DNA from: Corynespora cassiicola | Lineage: Eukaryota; Ascomycota; Dothideomycetes; Pleosporales; Corynesporascaceae | DNA: 64,000 nt | Assembly (NCBI GenBank): GCA_022059125.1 | Contig: JAEUWY010000002.1 | Location: forward strand, 1,178,001 to 1,242,000 | Direction: 5' to 3' | Shown here: piece by piece, positions 32,501 to 44,391 of the stretch | Layout of the letters: the number at the start of each line of letters is the position of its first letter | Numbering within the stretch: the stretch's first letter is position 1 | Notes under the pieces: model-generated | Told to the model about the DNA's origin: nothing | The model's database searches: none | Seen by the model: the letters and a program-made list of their open reading frames with translations, nothing else | Translations under genes and position numbers: made by a program

Positions 32501-33285
32501 TCAGGTTCTGGAGTACTGCATGCAGACAATGATGAGCCTTGCATTTGTACTGAAATTTCGTTTTCACATGAGTTGTTCGGTGTAGAATCGCCTTGTGCAA
32601 AAGTAATCATGCCATGAACCATCTTTTGTCCCCTCCCATGGACCTCTTTGATGGCAAGTGTATCCAGGTACTCCATGATTGTCGCAGCGATGTCTTGTAG
32701 ATATACGATCTGCTCCACCGGAATACCCTGACGAGGCTTGTCGTCAAAGACACAAAGTGCGCCCACTATGACACCTCTAGGGGTTGTGAGGGCAACGCCG
32801 GCGTAAAATCTTGGTCTCGGGAATTCATCAAACTGCGCTAGATTGGGGTATTTTTCGTCTTCGGCCAGATCGTGTATAACGACAGCTCCTTCTTCAGGAG
32901 AAGCCGAACGGCTGGTATTGAGTGCAAGCACTTTTTCGCATACTCCCATTCTCCTCGGAATGCTGACATATCCGAGACAGAGCCTATCATCCACCGTGTT
33001 TTCCGAGATTGTCCGCAATGAATAAGTGGGAGTGGCCTCGGCGAGAATATGCTGACGCTCACCATCTATGAGCGAAATCATGGCTCGACACGTCTGGAGC
33101 CTAATGCTTGCCAATTGAGCGAACGCCATCAGGGACTTGTCTTTGCCCGCTTTTGCCACATGGTCTCTTAGTGTCGTGGAGGCGTCCGGTATGTAGGGAA
33201 TATCGCGGAACGCCAGTCCATAAAGACGGTGCACATCTTGCTCTCTTTTTGACTCAGAGAACGACCGAGGTGGGCGTGGAGGCAT
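29535..33285 (-). CDS. Hybrid sensor histidine kinase (GAF - HisKA - HATPase - receiver)
   Basis: Three exons: 33285-30548, 30499-30208 and 29903-29535 (3,399 nt, 1,132 aa). Domains in order: GAF-like sensor, about residues 80-215 (YAGVALTTPRGVIVGALCVF); HisKA with the phospho-acceptor in SISHELRSPLHGILG near residue 515; HATPase with N box IIMNLLGNAMKFT and G2 box GTGVGLSIVRHIVEIIGG; receiver with acidic pocket LIADDNAINRR, acceptor Asp in VILMDISMPLMDG and Lys in FMTKPVN. It relays a phosphate through an HPt protein such as Ypd1. The receiver is split by a 304-bp intron; the acceptor at GTAG (29904) was chosen because it restores NRR-LLGAFMKRE. In the G1 box the usual D-x-G-x-G reads DTGSA. 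No membrane segment, so probably cytosolic. The signal sensed is unknown. Confidence 0.94.
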
Positions 33286-33789
33286 TGGATTGCTGTGCGA
33301 TCCAGCCTAAATTGGCCACCTCTTCGGCTAAGGACTGGGGCCGGAAGTATCCAGCCGTCCGAGGGGGATAAGATGAGATACTGGAAGGGACAGATGTCCA
33401 GATTTGGTATTTAGATATCCGAGGACGAACGCAGTGACCATATGATAAAGATCAAAGTAAGGACAATCAACGAGAGTCGGGTGAAGATAAACAAGTGTGG
33501 CACCCAAGGCTGAATATCGAATCTAGATCCTTTAGCACGGTGGCGAACTAGATGCGATCCAGCAAGTTTCATTGGCTGGGCAGGCAGATCCGGCAAGCAA
33601 TGTCTCCGCAGTTTGTGATGCGAGCGCATGCGATTTTCGCTCTTACGATGGTATTTTAACTTAGGTATATAAGGATGAAGGAGATGTGCATGTCTGGGTT
33701 GGAGATACTCCACGGAAGGAGCCACAGGAGCCACAGAATCGTGACGGTCACGTGGGACTTCCTTCAGGGCTCTTGGCCACGATTGCCAT
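33286..33789. other. Intergenic between the tannase-type esterase and histidine kinase genes
   Basis: 504 bp, containing the histidine kinase promoter and the 3' UTR of the upstream minus-strand esterase. No gene seen. Confidence 0.4.
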
Positions 33790-35448
33790 TTAACACTCCC
33801 AACTCTCCGCCAAATCCACATCTCCCGACACAAAGCTAGCTCTCCCGGGATATGGGCATAACTTGCGCTGCCTTCTAACCCCCAATTCGATCGTGTCGTT
33901 GACAAATTTTGTTGACGTAATCCAATCCGGGGCAACACCCTCTTCTACCCAGCGCATCAGCGCCAACACAGCATCGTGCTCAGCATCTCTAAACCCAGGC
34001 ACGCCGTATACGTCTGGACCAAGCTCTTCAGGTCCACTTCCTGGGCCAAAGTACCACGGAGCATCGCCATTCGACCCAGCGCAATGCAGCATACCGGGGA
34101 CTTCGAACAGTCTATAGAAGTCCCCAACCTCATAATCTACGCTGCGAGAACTAATGTTGCGATAAACGGCTTCGTAAAAAGTGCGACTCGACTGATATGG
34201 GATGATTGCGTCGCCCAATCCATGCCAGTGCATTAGTTTTGCGCCTCGCTCGGCAAACGGGCGGATGTCGAAGTCACCAGGCATGCTGATAGGGTTGCTT
34301 TTCCCTCTTGCTTCTTCTATGATCGAGATGTTTAGGTCTTGCCACGTCCAGTTCGGATCCCCCAGCGCATAGCGAAACGAATCTGACCCAAGCTTGATAG
34401 GTTCGTCCGGCGGCAAGAAGCCTCTCCAAGAGGGTTCGGTGCCATAGGAAAGCGGGTGATAGAACATTGGCTGGCTAATGGTGAAGTAGTGCCCATACAG
34501 TTTATGTAGCGTGTCTACTTGGGCGCTATTTAGGCATGTTGTCGAATTCTGCGACTGCTGTGGGTTGCAGAGGAGTGTCTCGGGTCGGAAATGGCAGGCT
34601 TGAGGGTCGGAAATGACACCGTCTTCAACACCATCTACCGGATCGCATTGTCGCATGACTTCCGCTTGGATGACTGGATAAAGAGCCGGTTGTATGTGGT
34701 GGTCGCTCGTATTCGGGAGATTCATCGCGCCCATTTGAACCATCCATGGAGCAATCTTGGTTGATTCCCACGCTGGGGCGCCTGCCAGAACGCCGTCAAA
34801 ATCTTCGGGAAACCGTTGGACTTCAACTAGTGCTTGGCGACCGCCAGTTGAACAACCATTGTAGTATGAATATGCTGCAAAATGTCAGTCATCTTTTTAC
34901 TATTGCCCGTGTATGTTCGACTTACTAATATTCCTCCCATAGTACTTTTGAACGATCTCTTTTCCATTGACGATCGAAAGATGCATAGCACGATATGCAT
35001 TGTCGATTATGGCTTCTTCGCCCATAGTCATCCAGCTCGCATCGTCACTGGCACTCTCATGGCCAGTGTTGGTGGAAATGACTGCAAATCCATACTTGAC
35101 CATTGTACCCATGGCCGGCCAATTCACCCCACCAGCCTGCCCACCATTACCTACAACGGCAAACCGCCCGTTCCACTCATCGGGTAGGAATGCACCAAAC
35201 CGATAGTGTGATGTTTCTGAGCTCGTACCGTTTACTTCCAACACACAGAGGCTTGGTAGTGCCGTCGTGTTTGCTGTGTATTCACGGTCATTTGGGTCAC
35301 TGAAAGTAGAGTTGTCTGGAAGAGCGAGGGCGCGCAGAGGGTTCGTGAGAGGGGGGAGAAGGGTGTTGAAGGATTCAAGGGTACATGGCTGGGATGCAAA
35401 GGCAAATTGGCAAAAAATTGGAAGTAAGAGAATAATTTTGGGTACCAT
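33790..35448 (-). CDS. Secreted tannase / feruloyl esterase family hydrolase
   Basis: Two exons, 35448-34926 and 34874-33790 (1,608 nt, 535 aa), the normal length for the tannase/feruloyl esterase family. Signal peptide MVPKIILLLPIFCQFAFAS, then the mature N-terminal Cys-rich start (QPCTLESFNTLLPPL). The nucleophile motif YYNGCSTGGRQ spans the exon junction region (G-x-S-x-G preceded by Cys). The acid lies in HGLGDAIIPYQSS and the histidine in PGMLHCAGS, with the Cys beside His that forms the family's CS-D-HC disulphide triad. Many N-x-S/T sites suit a glycosylated extracellular enzyme. It cleaves ester bonds of gallate or hydroxycinnamate in plant material. Substrate choice cannot be told from sequence. 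A Zn2Cys6 regulator lies upstream on the same strand. Confidence 0.94.
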
Positions 35449-35986
35449 GATTAATCTCTGGGGCCGATGGAGCAGGTTGGAAGCAGGGAAAGAGCAAGCC
35501 TATGATGCGCAGACCTGGTGTTCAAATACCAGGCCTGCTGCCCGTCCTGTCCCCATGCGTGAGAGGGAAAACGCTACCCGATATACGGTGGGCATCTGGC
35601 GGAGTTATTACCATAAGCTTAGGGCATGGTTGAGTGACTTGCTAGTTTTTGAACGAGAATCGTGGGCAAGCATGGCTTTGTGGAGAAATGTGCGGGGAAA
35701 TTGGGCTTGGCCCGAGGTGCAACCTTGCGGTGGTCGGAAGACTACCTTGGAGAGGGCCTGCAATGGGAAGATCGCCCGCCCTGAAATTCAAATCAAGGCT
35801 ACTAATGTTCCGGTGCCGACATTATACTAAGAGCCGATCTTCGGTTGTTGTTGTTGTTCCTTAGGTCGCCTATACAGCGACATGTAAGCAGGTTGCATAT
35901 ACCCAGGCGCCAAATCCGCAACGGATTGAATAGAGGGGAAAAAACATGTTGGTTTTTGCAAGGGGATTGCAATCTAATCACTAGCT
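35449..35986. other. Intergenic upstream of the tannase-type gene
   Basis: 538 bp between the esterase start and the stop of the upstream Zn2Cys6 regulator gene. It should hold the esterase promoter. No gene seen. Confidence 0.4.
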
Positions 35987-37944
35987 TCAAGATCTTATAG
36001 GCCTTGTCTCCCATCTCCATGCCCCATCCTCAAACCACCCCAGATCAACACTTGCTTTGCCTGTCTCTTGATCCACACTAACTACAACATCATTGATCCT
36101 CTCCCTCTTTCCTCTGTTTAACAGGCCTCCCTCATTGTAAAAACCCCAATTGAATCCGACTTCATCTTCTTCCTCGATCCCTATAGCAATCCTGGCCGTG
36201 TTCGCCATAACATCGCCATCCCAGACACCCTCCCTCCCCGCACTCTCCAACAATTCAACAGCCCGCCTCCTCAACACACTGTCTCTGCACTTGACTGCCA
36301 CAACCCATAATGGCTCTACTACGCTCGCCTCCAAACTAAACACTGCATTCTTGCTCTCACAGCTACGATAAGCGAGCACAACTTCCGCATTCTCAACCAC
36401 AGCCTCGAACGATAGCCTGCAGTCGTGCTCATCGAAAACATTCTCTGATGCAGACAAGGCGGTCCATACCTTGATCCGGATGAGATGGTACGCGACCAGC
36501 AAATTTGCAACCACCGGGAATCTCGGGGCCTCGGACCCTGGCGCCCAGTCGAGATCAGGGTCGTGGTAGGGAAATCCAGCACGCCACTGTGCGAGCGCAA
36601 AAAGGAGGTCGTCTTGTTCTGCGAAGGCGGCTTCCGGCTTGATGGCCGCGTATTTGCAATGCAGGCCCACGTCCCGGATCCAGTAGAGTGCGCGCTTAAC
36701 GAAGCGGTACAGCCCGGCACTAGGCACATTAGGCAGTGGCTGGGATATCTCCCGGATGGGATACTTTGACCTCTCTTTCGCTCTCTTCCTTTCGTGTACT
36801 TTGGTTGAAGCGCGAACGCCTCCCCTCTTCTGCTCCCTCAGCCCCAAAAACTGCAGATCGAGTCGAGCGAACAACCCAATGAGGTCCAGCGTGCCCGGTT
36901 CCAGCCCTTTACCCCCATCCTCTCCTCCGATCACAACACTCTCAGTCGCGGACATGGCATTCGCAGCATCCAAGAACTCGCCCACCATGCCCAGACCCGC
37001 CCTTAGGTGCCTCTCCGCGGCCCTAAAGTTCTCTAGCAACATCTCCACGACCACAAACACGGCACAAACAATGAGGACTTCTTCCCTGGCATGCAATCCG
37101 ATACCCAGCCCATCCCTCTCCCTCGATGCGCGCAGGACGAGCTCCCGCGCACTCCGCACAGCATCCACATAGTGCCGCCAACACACCTCCTCGCTCCACT
37201 CCCTCTTCTTCACCACCTCAGCACGCTCATTTTCTCCATTCCAAGGCCCAAAGGTTGGAACCAGCAACGACGGGGACGAAGAAGATGAGCGAGAAGAAGG
37301 TGGTCTGCGCGAAACTAGTTCGTGCACACCCGCCAGCGCGACGATGGCAGTCGCCACTGCAGTGCTGCCCACGCACATCCTCAGTACCGTGTCCCGCCAT
37401 ACTTGGACGCAGAAAGCGCCTGTGAGGGCGGGCTCGGAGCGCTGGATAAAGTACGCTAGGGCGCGGGGGCTGGTGGGCGTGGGGTGGGAGGCAGAAGAGG
37501 GTGTAAAGGGGGAGCGTGGGATGGGGGAATGGGATGGCGAGACGGGGTGGAAGGGGTGTGAGGGGTGTGAGATCTTGGGCAACAGGATAGCGGAGCGGGA
37601 GGCCATGGTAGCGTGAGGCTGCTTGAGACGCGGTTTGGGGCGAGCTGGGGGGACCGTCCTGGAGGAGGCGTTGCCCGCGGCATAGCCGTCGCATTTCCGG
37701 CCCGTAGATGTGCATTTCTGGCAGTTTGGTTTTGTTTCGTCGCATTTGGTGTGGCGGATTCTGGGATTGGTTAGTTAGTCCATCCCCGATACACCACCTT
37801 TTTGGAGCATGGAAGGGTGGACTGGCCGCGCGATATGGAAACTTACTTGCACGTTATGCAGCCAGACCTTGTTTTTGGCGCCTTCTTTCTTTGTCTCTTC
37901 CTGCCCCGTACTAGATCCGCCTTCTCGTGTGGCGGGGCGGGCAT
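35987..37944 (-). CDS. Zn2Cys6 fungal transcription regulator
   Basis: Two exons, 37944-37847 and 37760-35987 (1,872 nt, 623 aa). The first exon starts MPAPPHEK and runs through a basic stretch (RGRKRQRKKAPKTRS). The 86-bp intron interrupts the zinc cluster, a common position. The joined cluster reads CITCKIRHTKC, DETKPNC, QKCTSTGRKC with C-x2-C-x6-C-x6-C-x2-C-x6-C spacing, so all six ligands are present. A Ser/Pro/His-rich linker follows, then a helical effector domain of about 450 residues with LARLDLQFLGLREQKRG, as in the large fungal regulators that carry DUF3468-like domains. It lies upstream of the tannase-type esterase on the same strand, so control of that gene is possible but unproven. 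Starting at the later ATG at 37606 would lose the zinc cluster. Confidence 0.88.
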
Positions 37945-40073
37945 TTGGTATGAGATCTGGGCCCGAGTGCTAGGTGCCTAGTGCAATCGCAGCCTTGCGG
38001 TTGGGCGAGAATGTCGTTCCAGAAGACCTATATCTGCGGCAGAGGTGCGGTGAAGTGTGAGGATATGCAGACTGGACGGGCATGTAGTAGTGTGGTTATA
38101 CGAAAGGCAGGGCTGGAATGGCGGTTGATCGCGATGCGTGGTGATTGGTGTGTTCGTACAACTAGCGTGCTGGCTATCCCAATGGGGCAATAAATACGAA
38201 TGCGTCACTCCTAGGTTCAGACGACAGCTCTACACAAAACCATGTCTTTCATCAATTCCAGAAGATGAAGCCAGGATGGTCCATATTATATAGGCAGTAG
38301 TAATATAACGGAGACAGAATAATGGGCTCGTCTTCGGCTTATATCTTCTGTCCCTTGGTTCTTTGCTAGTATGACGGATATTCCAGACGACAATTGGAGG
38401 TGACACATATATTTATGTTCTTCTTTTATTTTCTCTTGGCTACGATGGTAATATACCGTGTTTCTCGTCATCAGCGTCATGCTGAGGATGTGGAAGACAG
38501 GAGTAATTGATGAAGGCCCCAGCCTTTACAATATTCAAGTAAACGTCGCCTACAATTCTGCGGGTCGCGCGAGCGAGAGGCAAATAGTCTGTGCACCTGA
38601 AATTGAAGCATAAAACGTTTTCCGACATTATTCTTCCTTTTCCCAGTACGTAGCTGTGTTCTCTTCCAAAATTTTCAAGCACTCTTCTAGCTGTTATATG
38701 GGGGTCACACAGGCTTTCGTTTGCACAGGACAAATGGGTGGTGGCGAGCTTCGAGTTGAACCAGAAGTGCCCTACCTCCCGAACAAGACACCAGGTAGCC
38801 AGGTTGCTATACCCGCTGCCACACATTACTCCAACTCCAGACTCATTTCACCAACAGCAACAGCAGAAAAAACTCTCACTCAACCCCAAAACAGATCAAT
38901 TAACTACCACTACTCTTCACATCCCCCATTCCACCAATCTACCTAATTTACCCATCTCCTCAAATTTCCCAAAAGATTCCTTCAAAACACCTCGCTTCGT
39001 AGAGAACCAAAAAAGAAAAAAAGTGGAGGAAATGGGGGGATAAAAACTGTCCAAATAACCAATGCAACTACTAATACAGGGGTGATAAACAATCCACAAT
39101 CCAACAGCTTGACAAGGCAGCCGAAAAAAAAAAACAGGGCCAGAGGCAAAAAAAAAACAAGAGAGTCCAAATTCTTCATTTAAATCCTTCCTTCGCACAT
39201 CTCAAATCAAAACATTATAGAACACGAAAAAAGGGTGGGGGCATTGGCACTCTTCTTCCTTTGACATCTCTTTTCCTCGCCAAAGTACCCAGCAGGTAGA
39301 TCCACATCCACAGCCGCGCAGGCGGAACCCCGCCCCCACGCCCTCTCCCTTCCAAACTCCAATCTCTAGTCCAAACCGGGACGGCAGGGAACACTGGGTA
39401 TACCAAATCAGGATCGAGACCCTCGGAGAAGATTCGTGCCGACATCTTATTAAGTTTGTTGAAGCGAACAATTTGGGGATGCGTTCGCTTGCCAATTCCC
39501 TCGGAAAGTGTTTGAAAAAAAAGAAAAAAGAAAACAGTGAGGAACCAAAAAAGGTGGGCTGATGACTATGCATGCGTGCAATTAGAATATGCTCCAGAAA
39601 GTTTTTTATCAAGGCTATGCAGACAGACAGATGCGGCTGATCGCTGACTTGGGAGATGTTGGGAGGAGGCAAAGTATGTTACAGCAGCAAACGGGAGTTT
39701 TGGTCTAGGCGTGCGGTGAGCGTGTGCAAAGGGCTTATTTAGGGCGTTTGGTAGACGGTATTGGGCGTTGCATTTTTTTTTTGGAGTCGTGGGAGCAAGT
39801 CCTCGGAAGTAATTACCGAAAGTTCTTTAGGTTGAGGACAACAACAGGGCCGGGTTGTCCGAGAGACGCGGGACCGCGCTCAAGTTGAACAAGAAAAAAA
39901 AGACTACTTGTTTTCGAACCTGGCGCCCATGTCGGGTTTCTGGGGTGTAGTACAGGCTTGGACTTGCATCCGGTTGGCCTCGATGAATGCGCATACCGTG
40001 AAATTAATCCCTAAGAAGAGCTTGAACTGGAATGAATCTCATCCAAAAATATAAAAAAAACCATTGTCGTTTG
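37945..40073. other. 2.1-kb gene-poor spacer
   Basis: Between the start of the Zn2Cys6 regulator and the 3' end of the coiled-coil gene, both on the minus strand. Frames of 65-155 codons are present, but they are low-complexity (Phe/Lys runs from A- and T-tracts at 38,980-39,180 and 39,510-39,540) and show no family motif. This may be a long promoter of the regulator. Confidence 0.4.
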
Positions 40074-42608
40074 TTACCAACCCCTAGACGCCTGGCTGGC
40101 TCTACTGGGAGAGGTTCGGCTTCGCTCATCTTCCTCCATGACATCACTAAGCCGTGTGGGATGATGATGTCGCATGCCCATCCATTCGTTACCATAGCCT
40201 GCTCCGCTGTAATCGGGCGCTGATGTTGGGTAGTTTTGTTGATAGGAAGAACCACTAGTCGTGGTGGTATAGCTACTCGGGTCTGTTGCTGCCGTGCCAT
40301 AGCGTTGCAAATGCTCCAGCTCGCGACGGCGATCCTCCTGAACATCGTACTCGTCCGAGTCACGCGTGCGAAGTGCTCGGAAAGGGACTCGGTGGCCTTC
40401 ATCATCGAGAATGTAGTTTCCATACTCGTCAATGGCATACTCTTCATCACCCTCAGATGTCTCATCAGGGTTGGAGGTGACATAGGAACGCTCATCTTCC
40501 GGAATGCTCTTGGAATCTCGGTGGAGATATGCTTCCGGTTGCTGATAAAAGGCCTCTGGGCGAGATGTGCTAGGCTGCGCGCTCGGTTGCTGTGCGCTGC
40601 TAGCGGGAGGGTGAGGGCGCAAAGGGGCCGGCTGATCTGCATGGCTAGTCTCGGGACGTGCAGAAGAGCCTGACACGGCACCACCGGCACCAGTAGGAAC
40701 ATACGTGCCCTGGGCTAGCGACGGGATATCTGGCTCGTGCCGCAGCGAAGCACTATGGCGACCGGCAGTGAACGGGTCGGTATCTGTAGGGCTCTGCGGG
40801 TCTTCGTACGAGTAATGCTGCTCAATATCTTCGCCCACGCTGGGCGCACCGCCGTACGACTCTCCTCGATGTGAAACGCTGCCGTGCCTGCCCATTCCCT
40901 GTGCCATAGGGACCACCTGTACGCCGCCCACAACGGTCGGTTGGCCCTCTCTTAGAGAATAAGTGCGATCACGCTCCTCCTGCTCTCGTCGTCCCAGCTC
41001 TTCCCAAGCACGGCGCGCCTCTTCTTTGGAGATTTGCAACTCTCTTTTCATCTCTTGAACCATGCGTTCAGCGTTCTTCTTCTCGGTCGCCATGCGCTCC
41101 ATATTTGAAACGGCGTCGGCACGGGCTTCCTGCTCAACCCTCAAAGAATGCTGCAGCTGACCCTCCCTTTCCTGCGCACGTTCCTGCTCTTGACGGTGCT
41201 CGTAAAACCATCTCTGAAATTTGCGTTCCGAGGACGCGCGAAGTCGCTGCAGCTCGACAACAGCATGGAAAAGATTGGCACCAGCTGCTGAAAGATCAGT
41301 TATCTGCCGTGACATTTGCTGGACCAAGGGCTCCCTGCGGGCCTCTTCCGTGTTCTGCTCTAATTTGCGGATCCAATAGGATGTCAAGCCCTCCCAGTGT
41401 GAGGACAGTGTCTCCCATCTTTCGAAGGCGTGGGGGAAGGTGGACGTTGTGGATTGGCGGGGTTGTGATCCTGAAGAAGTGCCTGGTGGGGGCGGCGGCG
41501 GCGGCGGTGGGGGAGCAGTGGAGGGGCCAGCCTGAGTGGATGCGGCCGGGGCAGAGGGACGTCTGGCATGCGAGGGTGGGGGCCGGCGGGAATCGCCAGT
41601 GTTTGCGGGTCCCGTCTGATGTGGTTGCTGTTGTCCGGACTGGGATTGACCCTGCGACTGCGACTGCGAGCGTGCCCGAGGTCTGCCGTACTGAGCTCCA
41701 GCTGAAGTGTCCTGGGATATGCTGGGAATGGCAGGGTTGACAGGACCACCCGAGGTTGTCGGACGCTCGGGTTGTCTGGGGACTCCATATTGCCCCTCGC
41801 CGGGCCTCAATTGTGATGATGGAGGCTGCCTCGGGGCGCCTGGGTCGTTGGTTGGGGTGCCAGCAACGCCAGCAACAGCTTGGGCTCTCCTTTCGGCGTT
41901 CCGCCGTCGCTCCTCTTCGGCCTTGCGCTGCTCCTCTACAGCGCGCGCCTGGTCTGCCTCGGTCTGGCGGCGGGCCTCGCGTTCGCGTCGCTGGTTCATG
42001 ATCATCTGCGGCGTGCGAATGTTGGAGCGGTCGGACTGAGAGACAGGTACGGGGCCGGTGGTGCGGGCGCTGCCATTGGCGGCGCGGCCGCCGCCGGCGG
42101 CAGCAGTCAGGTCGGCCATGGACGCAGTCTCCTCTAGCAGGTCGGGGGTGAAGGGGAACGGGGTGCGGATGGCTTCCTCAAGGACGAAGCGGATGGCAGA
42201 GGCGGTGCGGCGCGAGATGCGGAGGGCAGGGTGGGGCGTCGCGAGGTCAGGGTCGTGCTCTGACACGGGCGGGCGCGGGCGCAGCAGCGATTGGGGCGTG
42301 TCTGCAAAGCGCACGAGTCGTTGAGGAAGCGGTTGCGCCGAGTCAATCGACGACGATCTAGCCCGAGAGCGCGGATCCTCGAGCTTGGGGGTGCGTCGCA
42401 GGCTGTGGGCGACGCTGCCGGAGGAGCTCGAGGCGCGGGAGTGGTTGTGCTGGGCGCGATGGAAGTCGGCAGCCTGCTGCTGGCGTTGCTGCAAGGACGT
42501 CAGGTACGGGGGCGGGTCGTGGTCGTGGCGGTCGTGGGTATCGTCAGGATGCGCGGGCGCAATCGTGGTAGACAGGATGGAGGGCGGCAGCGGGCCCGAG
42601 GACGTCAA
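40074..42608 (-). CDS. Large disordered protein with central coiled coil, function unknown; first exon unresolved
   Basis: 844 codons open without a stop. The frame start shown at 42608 is a TTG; upstream the frame stays open without an ATG until a TAG near 42790, so a short first exon is probably missing. The first internal ATG in good context (CCATGG) begins MADLTAAAGGGRA, about residue 160. Before it, RLVRFADTPQSLL and TASAIRFVLEEAIRTPF look truly coding. Then come Arg/Glu-rich helix (RRREREARRQTEADQARAVE), Pro/Gln-rich disorder with a poly-Pro run, a coiled coil from about residue 420 to 560 (QRWFYEHRQEQERAQEREGQ, NAERMVQEMKRELQISKEEA), and an acidic disordered tail (DETSEGDEEYAIDEYGNYIL). 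No enzyme motif. A scaffold or cytoskeletal role would fit, but I do not recognise the family. Confidence 0.68.
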   Translation of the reverse strand: MTSSGPLPPSILSTTIAPAHPDDTHDRHDHDPPPYLTSLQQRQQQAADFHRAQHNHSRASSSSGSVAHSLRRTPKLEDPRSRARSSSIDSAQPLPQRLVRFADTPQSLLRPRPPVSEHDPDLATPHPALRISRRTASAIRFVLEEAIRTPFPFTPDLLEETASMADLTAAAGGGRAANGSARTTGPVPVSQSDRSNIRTPQMIMNQRREREARRQTEADQARAVEEQRKAEEERRRNAERRAQAVAGVAGTPTNDPGAPRQPPSSQLRPGEGQYGVPRQPERPTTSGGPVNPAIPSISQDTSAGAQYGRPRARSQSQSQGQSQSGQQQPHQTGPANTGDSRRPPPSHARRPSAPAASTQAGPSTAPPPPPPPPPPGTSSGSQPRQSTTSTFPHAFERWETLSSHWEGLTSYWIRKLEQNTEEARREPLVQQMSRQITDLSAAGANLFHAVVELQRLRASSERKFQRWFYEHRQEQERAQEREGQLQHSLRVEQEARADAVSNMERMATEKKNAERMVQEMKRELQISKEEARRAWEELGRREQEERDRTYSLREGQPTVVGGVQVVPMAQGMGRHGSVSHRGESYGGAPSVGEDIEQHYSYEDPQSPTDTDPFTAGRHSASLRHEPDIPSLAQGTYVPTGAGGAVSGSSARPETSHADQPAPLRPHPPASSAQQPSAQPSTSRPEAFYQQPEAYLHRDSKSIPEDERSYVTSNPDETSEGDEEYAIDEYGNYILDDEGHRVPFRALRTRDSDEYDVQEDRRRELEHLQRYGTAATDPSSYTTTTSGSSYQQNYPTSAPDYSGAGYGNEWMGMRHHHPTRLSDVMEEDERSRTSPSRASQASRGW

Positions 42609-44391
42609 CGTGGCTCCCGCTCCAGCTCCAGCTCCAGGACCGGAGGGCTGCAGATGCGCAATTGAACCCGCCCAGGCGTGGGCGAGTCCAAGGGCTGCGG
42701 CGGCGTGCGGTGGTGGGTGCGGAGGCGTCGAGAGGGAGCAGCGGTGATTATCCCACTGCTGCTGCTGGGGGGACGCGCAGCACTGAGACTAGTGGGACAG
42801 CGTGAGGAATGCAGAGCCTGGTGGGTGCTGTTAGATCGGGGGAGAAGTGCAGCACTACTATGGCAAGGGGACAGAGCCATTGTCCCTCTGTGCGAGGCGA
42901 AATGCGGTGGTTGGGGGGGAGGAGGTGGTTGGTGAGGCTTCTAATTCGGGGGCGGGAAAAGGGACGACGGCCAACGACACACCACCACACACGACACGAT
43001 TCGACGGCGACGTACCGGGCATGCCTCACCGCCTGAATGAAGCGGCAGTGTCAATTCGCAGGCTGTGAGCCGGGCGTGGGCGAGGGCGAGGGCGCTGGCG
43101 CAGAGGCGGTCCTGTCAAGCTGTCGCCGCGGGTAGAGCGGGCGCCAGTCGAGACAACAACAGGCCGAGTCGATGGAGGGAGAGCGAGGGTGAGCGTCACC
43201 GTCACCGGGGCCCTCGCGCCACAGCTGGCGGCGGTGCAGGCGTCGGCGGGGCGCGATAGGATGGGCACGACGGTCGGGGAGGCAATTGGCGTCTATGGTT
43301 CATGCTCACTCGCGTCGGGCCATTGATGCTGTCGTGGTAGACGGCCGTGGTCGAGTGGGGCGCGCGCAGTGCAGTGGGTGCGGTGGGTGCAGTGCGGTGC
43401 GGGCCTGGCGCCGTTTGCCAGAGCTGAACGACAACGACTGCTGCACGCGGAGTCTGGCACTGCTCGACGTGATGCAGCGTGCGGCGGTTTAGTCGATGCG
43501 CCTCGAGGGGGGAGGGGGGGGGGCGCACGCAGTCGTCGACGACACGGTGAGGAAGCTCTCTCACGTCGCCAGCGCATACTGCATGACATCCCATGTCATA
43601 GGCCGCTTGGCCATCCCCAGCCCGGAAAGGCCAGCTTGTGAGCCCCCATCACCACGGCCGGCGCTGAGCAGGTTGGGAGGGCTTGGAGGGCGTGAAAAAC
43701 AAGGCAGGCCGGGAGGGAGCTGCGTGGTCTGCGTGGGCTGCGTCCGTGAGGTCTGCGAGGTGCTGAGACGTCTGGCCGGATGAACCGTGGGCTCGCCCTG
43801 CCCGTTACCTCATCCAAGAGACTTCGAGGGCCCTGAGAATGCGGCGTCATGCCAGCCCCCGCCCGCCAATCACGCCCCATGCCCTCCCCTTTGCCTCGCA
43901 GCTCCCCCTCGCTTGGGCGCCCACTGCATGCACCCCTCGGCCAGAAGGCGGTTCCGCCGCGCTGGAGACTTGGGAGAAGAAACATCTCGCCGCGAAGAGG
44001 AGCCCAGCCAGCACCAGCCTGCATCTTGGACCGCCGTCGCGGGAATGGCTGCTTCTGGCCGGCTGCCCACGCTATGCAGGCCACGCTACTGTATCGTGGA
44101 CATGGCCGCCCATCAAAAAAGCACCACACCAGAGACCAGACTGAAGCACCCAAGTTTTGTATTCGCACTCGGCTACCGCTACTACTACCACGACCACTAC
44201 CACAGCCCCTCTCAGCCCCTCCAGACATGACGGCCGCCATCGACTAACATAAAACATGCAAAAAGGGCTAGATTCGCCCGAAGACCTGACATCAGAAGAC
44301 ATAGTCGAACCATATACGTATTTTCATCACCAGGCTTGGTACAAAAAAAGAACACCGCCACTGCAAAAACCTCCAATCATATCCGGACAAG
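42609..44391. other. GC-rich 1.8-kb spacer
   Basis: Upstream of the coiled-coil gene and downstream of the chitinase gene. It probably contains the missing first exon, 5' UTR and promoter of the coiled-coil gene. Overlapping frames on both strands are a by-product of the GC-rich composition. No RNA gene recognised. Confidence 0.4.

Noticed and set aside
39905..39921. Sequence like a Pol III B box (GGTTCGAAAAC on the minus strand, followed by a T run); the same 17-mer ACTTGTTTTCGAACCTG occurs at about 27,174
   Set aside because: No cloverleaf or acceptor stem can be folded around either copy; a shared 17-mer in 64 kb is only mildly unlikely by chance.
42291..42747. Plus-strand frames opposite the coiled-coil gene
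   Set aside because: Antisense shadows of GC-rich codons; coding character is clearly on the minus strand.
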